The position numbers and the translations under genes are program-made. Below are positions 58,319 to 64,000 of a stretch of DNA of 64,000 nucleotides, one piece after another; position 1 is the stretch's first letter, and every line of letters starts with the position of its first letter. The notes below the pieces were generated by a model. It worked only from the letters and a program-made list of their open reading frames with translations, ran no database searches and was not told the origin of the DNA. The stretch lies in contig NW_024598603.1 of NCBI RefSeq assembly GCF_004379255.2, positions 25,446 through 89,445 of the forward strand, given 5' to 3'. Origin of the DNA: Salvia splendens (taxonomy: Eukaryota > Streptophyta > Magnoliopsida > Lamiales > Lamiaceae).

Positions 58319-60518
58319 TGTACACTATACAACCACATACATTATAGAAAGATGCTATATACTACCACAAAAATACAAACATTACACAAACACTACATAA
58401 AATGCACACGAGCACACATATACACAAAAAATACATACACTGCGCTACACACACTCAATACGCAAAATAAATACACATACACAAACCATAAATATACATT
58501 GCTATAGAAAGAATACACACTATACACACTACACATAAATTACAAACACACAACGCAAACATAACATACACAAAAAGTACAACACACTCCTGCTAAAAAC
58601 TTTGTATAAAAAATACACACTATACTCCACGCATTACACACTTTACATTATACACATTCACTTTAAACACAAAATGCACACAATACACACCATACACAAA
58701 ACATACACACACCATGCTGTTGCTGCACACACAGTATACAAACGCACATACTATAAAAAGAAAACACGGAGTATATACACAAAACACACACACATAAGGT
58801 AAATTAATACGTACACTACATACTGCACACAATATACTAACATATACACTGTAAGAAAAAACACAAAGCAAACAAAAAATACATTCATGCAAGGAAAATA
58901 CACACATCTAAGGAAATTACACACTATTACACATATTACACAATAAACACACAACGCTACTACACACATTACACTAAACACTAGACGCAAAATACACACG
59001 CTCTGCAAAAGCATAACATACAATTCACATACATACACACATTATACTCAAAATATAAACATTGCGCTACACATACACAATATGCATAGCACAGAAAATA
59101 TATACACTCAATACAAAATATAAACACTACGTTGTACACACACTAAGTACATACTAAACACATTATACACAAAATCACACTATAAAAAAATACAGATTTA
59201 GCTTACTACACATAAAATATCTACTCTATACACAATATAAACACACTACACGCATAGATAATACACACATAGCACACATTTTTTTATACTAAACAAAAAA
59301 ATCACTAAACATAGATAATATACACACTACAAAATACACACATTGTACACATTTTTCCTATATTAAAGAAAAAAATCACAAAATATAGTTAATATACACA
59401 ACGTACACACAATGCATATGCGTATACACAAAATACAAACACACTATGCACAAAATACACACTATACACACTCATACACAAAATATACACAGCGGAGACA
59501 TACACAAAGAACACATGCTACAAACTCTACTTATGTTGCACACAATACACAAAAATACATACATTGTGCTGCACACTCAATACACAAAATATGTACACTC
59601 TATACACAATAAAAAACATCGCGTTGTACACACACTACTTACATACTAAACCCATACACAAAACCAAACACTAAAAAAATACACATTTAGCTTACTACAC
59701 ATAAAATATATATACTCTATACACAATATTAAAACTGCACTATACACATGTAATACAAAAAATACACACACTACACATACTACACACAGTACACGCAAAA
59801 TCACACACTACAAAAAAATACACACATTGCACACATTTTTCCTATACTAAACATAGATAATATACACACTACAAAATACACACATCGCACCCATTTTTCC
59901 TATACTAAACAAAAAAATCACAAAATATAGCTGATATACTCACTACTGGCACAATATGCACTCATTGCACATACTACACAAACTACACACAATATACACA
60001 CACAAGGTACACACAATGCAGATGTGTATACACATAATAAGCACTACAAACACCACACAAAATACAAACACACTCCGTATAGACTGTACACACTACACCA
60101 AAAATACGCATAACTATGCACAGACTACACACATAATAAATAATACATACACTTTACACAAAAAATACATAAAATGCACAAAATACACTCGATACACAAA
60201 AAACACTCGATTCACAAAATACGCACAATACACAAAATACACACAACGCACAAAAAATATATACACTACGCTACATACTCAATACACAAAATACACACAT
60301 TGTAAACAACCAAGTATACACATATACATATAATGCACTCACATAATATACATACACAACACACTACAAATACTACAAACAATGTGCAGTATATTATACA
60401 AAAATACACACTATACAAGCTACCAATTATATACACACTCCATGCATTACATATTTTACATTACACACCCACTTTAAAAATAAAATACACACTATACACA
60501 CATAACACTCACACGCAT
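58319..60518 (-). repeat. Inverted, diverged satellite arm (C/A-rich on + strand)
   Basis: At the palindrome tgtaca (58319-58324) the sequence switches to the reverse complement of satellite. It begins as the complement of A about 15085 ('actatacaaccacatacatt') and ends as the complement of A about 12436 ('cataacactcacacgcatac'). The order inside is partly shuffled, with pieces like A 11200-11600, and similarity is visibly lower than between copies A, B and C. Frames here are compositional and not genes. Confidence 0.85.
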
Positions 60519-61360
60519 ACCCTTTCCATTCTCATTCTTCATTCAGATCCAACGTTCACTTACCTGCTTTCGACCACCTGCTAGAGGAGCGTCATCACCA
60601 TTCCAGTTCGTTGTCCAGTCAGAAGCTTCACTGGATTCTGCAACAATTTCACTCATTTCATCTTGCAATTCTAGTTTAATGTTTTCTAGTGTTTGACACT
60701 TTGAAGGAGATTTTAGTTTGATTAACAACTTGGGTATCGTGTTTGGATCGCGGTTTCAATGGAGTCTTTCAATTTATTATGCATGATTTTTCATTCCAAT
60801 TGCTTATTTACCTTTATAGTTGTTAGATCCGAGGATTAACCTTCTATCCTTTCGCTTGCATGAAGAATTGTTTAAGTTAGTAGATCTAGAGATTTTGATT
60901 GAGTATTGGAAGGGTGGTCTTGATAGAATGCATGAGATCTATTTGATTTTTGCAATCTTGTACTATCTGTTAACCAGTCGGCGTAATTGTTGGGTTTAGT
61001 ATGATTAGTCATTTGATTTTGCAAATCGAGTTCCGATCTGATATTGCGTTGTGTTTTGTTTGAGCCTTCATCCATGGAGTTGAGTTTTTGTATTTCCATG
61101 TTGCTTGGTGAGGACGATAACCCAGCCATCTAAAATAGGGACCACCGTGTGCTTGTCGCCATCTTTAGCTTTCCGTCCTTTCGTCTTTACAGCTTTTTTG
61201 TGCCCACCAACAGACTAGATTGGAAGTCCAAAACCGTTATGTGTTTAATGCACTGCAGTTTACCAATAGTCACGTAATCACATCTTATTTTTATTTTTCT
61301 TCTCAATAACAATGAACTATTTCTATGTTCCATATGCGGCACAGGTTAGTTACCTTCGTG
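60519..61360. other. Copy-C-only segment of unknown origin
   Basis: Normal-composition DNA between the inverted satellite and the resumption of module sequence. An 85-codon minus-strand frame (61129-60872, MAGLSSSPSNMEIQKLNSMD) has no family I recognise. Apart from the exon candidate listed separately, nothing is identified. Confidence 0.5.
60564..60637 (-). pseudogene. Unassigned splice-bounded exon candidate
   Basis: On the minus strand an acceptor (attgttgcag) precedes 74 bp reading SSEASDWTTNWNGDDAPLAG, then GRKQ, followed by a perfect donor (cag|gtaagtg). The frame is also open upstream of the acceptor to 60728. I do not know the family. It may be a fragment of yet another host gene. 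Confidence 0.35.
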
Positions 61361-61481
61361 AGCAAATAACTTATAAAAAATTTGTTCAAGTGTTATGTTA
61401 ATTTAGTCCAGTATGTATGGGTTTGGAATTCATATTGTTTGTATTTTGTCCTTGTTGCATATTAACCTTGTTTACATGCAG

Positions 61482-62389
61482 TCCAAACCATTGAAGGGGA
61501 AACAAATAAACAAATTTCTGTTAGGAGAAAGCATAGAGACGGCGCTGTGCCACTTTTTTTATGCTAGCCTTTATGCGCAAGGTCAAATGAGCCCTTTATG
61601 CTAACCAGGCCACTTTTCACATTCACAACGCGTTTATGAGGTGATTCTTTAACAAATTCTAGGATATCTAAGTTGATTCACGTGGCCATATATGTATAGT
61701 CTCTAGTTCATCTTTGTGATCTTTATTTGTATCTCATTTAATTTTGTCATTTTGTCTGCTGTATTTTTCTAGTTTTCTAGAGAATCGGTCCACCCAGAGC
61801 TCAAATGCATTTCCAATTCCCCGCTTCGTCAGGAATAAGTGGTAGCATTTACTCATCTAGCCTTGTTAGCATTGGAATTGGTGCTATGCCCTAAACACCG
61901 GAAATTGGCTCTGATGATATAGAACCTGTTGGATCCCAGATTCCTTCTAGGTTTGTTTAGTTTATGTTTTCTTTTGATTTTTATATCATTTATTAATTAT
62001 TAGTTTTGTTTTCCTATCAGTAAACCCTACGGGCAACTAAAAACAAAATGAATCAAATTAGTAAAATTATGGTGATCGTTTTCAGTTCCTTCATCTCACA
62101 TTTCAATTGGCGAAGGTCCACAAACTCCTGAAAACGACATCATTCCTTCATTCTCTTTTGCTTTGGCTAGCTACTAATGGAACCTTCCAGTTGTGCAAAA
62201 GTGAGTACAATCTGTTTGCATATCAACCATTGTTTGCTTGTGCAATTTTTTACCTGTGCACTCTATTAATGTACTTTATCAATGCAGGAAACTGGAAATG
62301 CTGCATATCCTACTAATGCAACTCTGTCTTCCTAGCATCTTGGGACTAATGTCTCTGAGCCATTTATGTACCATACTATCTCAGAGAAG
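61482..62389 (+). pseudogene. NOT1: NOT1 C-terminal exon run M5, copy C
   Basis: Same three exons and lesions as 22008-22916, with two A residues fewer in the intron after the Ser-rich exon. Confidence 0.8.
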
Positions 62390-62397
62390 GTATATAT

Positions 62398-62482
62398 ACT
62401 ATGAGCCTTTACTATTTAAATATCAATTTCTTAAAACTCGTGCTTTAAAAAGTGCCACGCTTATGGTTGGAAGGAGGGAGTA
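62398..62482. mobile_element. Stowaway-like MITE end fragment M5, copy C
   Basis: Same as 22925-23009, ending ggaaggagggagta. Confidence 0.6.
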
Positions 62483-62822
62483 AAAAATTACAAACTATAG
62501 CTATAAGTTTATTTTAGTATTACCTTAGTTGATATCCTCCTATATGTTGATGTCAACTTATTATGTGGTATTCCTTTTTCTAAAATGACATGGTGGATTG
62601 AGCATAAAACATTTAGAATGTTGACTTTTCCAACTCTTGATATGATCATGCATTTTACCTAGACTTCAATTGAAGAATCCACATCCAACATGGTGCGAGT
62701 GTTAGGTGATAAGCTAATTACTTGTCTAAATCTGCATTTGCATCATTCATGGACATTAGATTCCTATGTAGGTGAATTACTAACTTAAGCATATTGTTCT
62801 TGATTCATAACTGTTTGCAAAG

Positions 62823-62944
62823 AACCGAGCTTAAGCATATTGTTCTTGATTTGCTCAAAGTACGCACTAATTCTCCAATGATGCACTGTATAATTTCATA
62901 TGCTGGCCTCGGTTTAGATGTGGGAATGATGTCAATCCTACATT
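62823..62944 (+). pseudogene. Unassigned exon-like remnant M5, copy C
   Basis: Same as 23350-23471. Confidence 0.4.
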
Positions 62945-63078
62945 GTATGTAAAATTAATGTGTATAATGTATTTATTGTTTTGTTAAGATTTATATGTTC
63001 TTCCTTGATATTAGAATGAGTTGTTTTGATGATAAAGCCTCATTTTTATATATTTCTACATATGTGTACCTGCGTTAG

Positions 63079-63332
63079 ATAATGGAGCACAAGTATGAAT
63101 AGCAGCAGCCGAAAAGGTTACAAATTCTATCGGATTCTTTATCTAGAACTTGCTGTCCAACATATTAAGTTGTATTTAAGTGGATACTTTTGAATATGCA
63201 CTTTAAGTATTTGTTACTTATGTTGTGCTTCATTTCTTTATTTTTATTTATCAGCTGCTTTATATAATTGATTTATTTGTTTTGTGTTTGTTGTGTAGGA
63301 GTTGAGGAGGAGCTAACTTCTAAAGGGGTTAT
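63079..63332 (+). pseudogene. PP2A scaffold subunit A exon fragments M5, copy C
   Basis: Same as 23606-23860: IAAAEKVTN, frameshift, RILYLELAVQHI, then GVEEELTSKG. One T is lost in the intervening intron. Confidence 0.8.
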
Positions 63333-63357
63333 TAGTGTAGACTTCGTTTTTCTCAAG

Positions 63358-63896
63358 GGTTGATCTGCAAACTTAGTTGTTGCTTACTAACTTCTGAAGT
63401 CCTAGGTTTCCCGTGCTTCAAATAAGTGATAACAGTGTTCTTTGTTGCCCGATTTCTTGAGCTAAGGAGAGAGAACTATTCCGGTTTTGAAAAATTAATT
63501 TAAAAAGCCATATGGCCGATCGTCTGAATGAGAGCTTTATGAGTTGCAATCTTGTTGATATTGGTGCATAAAGATGATTTAGGCAATAGGAATAAAGACC
63601 TCATATCCAAATTATCACATGCCTGACCTTGCATAAACCCCTAGTAACCAATTTGAGCCCCAAAAGCCTAATTTCTTTGTTGAATATTTTGAAGTCCTTA
63701 TATCTGCTTACCTATTATATCCATTTGTTGGCCTATATTTTCTACCCTAGTCACTAAAATTAAAGTGCTAGCACATTCTTGGAGGTATTATGGTGGCAAG
63801 AAAAAGATGGAGGTTTTGTACCATTCATTAGGTGGTATTTATTTATACTGAGATACAAAGGGAGTGAATCGCTGTCCCCTTCAAACGAAAATAGAA
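63358..63896 (+). mobile_element. Retroelement non-coding region, end of copy C
   Basis: Same as 23884-24426, with two G residues lost near 63782. Confidence 0.45.
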
Positions 63897-64000
63897 TAAA
63901 AAGGCAGCCTTTCATGAGTAAAAAAAAAAGCCAAGGCTAGAAAAAAATAAAAAGGCAGCCTTTCATAAGTAAAAAAAGCCAGGCTAGAAAAAAGATAAAA
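63897..64000. repeat. Hairpin minisatellite array at the window end
   Basis: Units 1 and 2 of the same array, cut by the window edge. Unit 2 here has 'gccaggct' instead of 'gccaaggct', so the stem is one base pair weaker. Confidence 0.85.

Larger units (their letters stand above)
40953..64000. repeat. Tandem segmental duplication, copy C (runs off the window)
   Basis: Third copy. It matches A up to C 58211 (A 17268) and again from C 61361 (A 21887). The 3,149 bp between replace 4,618 bp of A. It ends in the junction minisatellite at the window edge, so a fourth copy may follow. Confidence 0.95.

Noticed and set aside
60872..61129. 85-codon minus-strand frame in the copy-C-only segment
   Set aside because: Asn/Ser/Gln-rich, without a recognised domain. 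Kept only as a description of the region.
1..64000. tRNA, rRNA, telomere or classical centromere repeat
   Set aside because: I found no tRNA-like cloverleaf, rRNA block or TTTAGGG array. The satellite has no regular monomer of 150-180 bp.

Overview
This is plant nuclear DNA, probably a eudicot. It is AT-rich, has GT-AG spliced exon remnants of plant genes, Stowaway MITE ends and Ty3/gypsy-like debris. I see no intact gene. The window is repeat-dominated and is built as a head-to-tail tandem array of one large unit: copy A (1-24564), copy B (24565-40952) and copy C (40953 to beyond 64000). Both window ends fall inside the same hairpin minisatellite, so the array probably continues on both sides. 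The copies are nearly identical, with only a handful of substitutions seen by eye. Copy B lacks 8,130 bp present in A. Copies A and C carry different DNA in their right-hand parts (A 17269-21886, C 58212-61360).

Each unit starts in a retrotransposon-like non-coding region and then holds broken, unprocessed exons of host genes on the + strand. The most frequent is NOT1, the scaffold of the CCR4-NOT deadenylase. Its fragments run in gene order from an N-terminal piece (about 763-1275), through a middle piece (1889-2029), to several head-to-tail repeats of a C-terminal exon run. Between NOT1 exons lie exon pairs of a plant starch synthase (SSI/SSII type) and exons of the PP2A scaffold subunit A (PR65/RCN1 type). 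MITE ends and repeated 'aggtgtgggtgttt' segments, like Ty3/gypsy 3' ends, are interleaved with them. Five such modules (M1-M5) are recognisable in A and C, and four in B. Shared and unshared lesions show that the fragments were already broken before they were amplified.

Each unit then runs into a 5-6 kb degenerate G/T-rich satellite with almost no C on the + strand. It begins exactly at the GT-rich motif that ends the last gypsy-like remnant. In copy C the satellite is followed by a 2.2 kb inverted, diverged arm (58319-60518), so strand composition flips abruptly from G/T to C/A. Only copy A carries a block with a Stowaway MITE, a minus-strand pseudogene fragment of NOT4 (a second CCR4-NOT subunit), a 118-bp tandem repeat and a CT/CCG-rich gene-start-like or LTR-like stretch. 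Only copy C carries a short unidentified segment (60519-61360) with one splice-site-bounded minus-strand exon candidate.

No protein-coding gene, tRNA, rRNA or CRISPR array can be supported. The interest is structural: a recently amplified chimeric block combining fragments of at least three unrelated housekeeping genes, together with a strand-asymmetric satellite.
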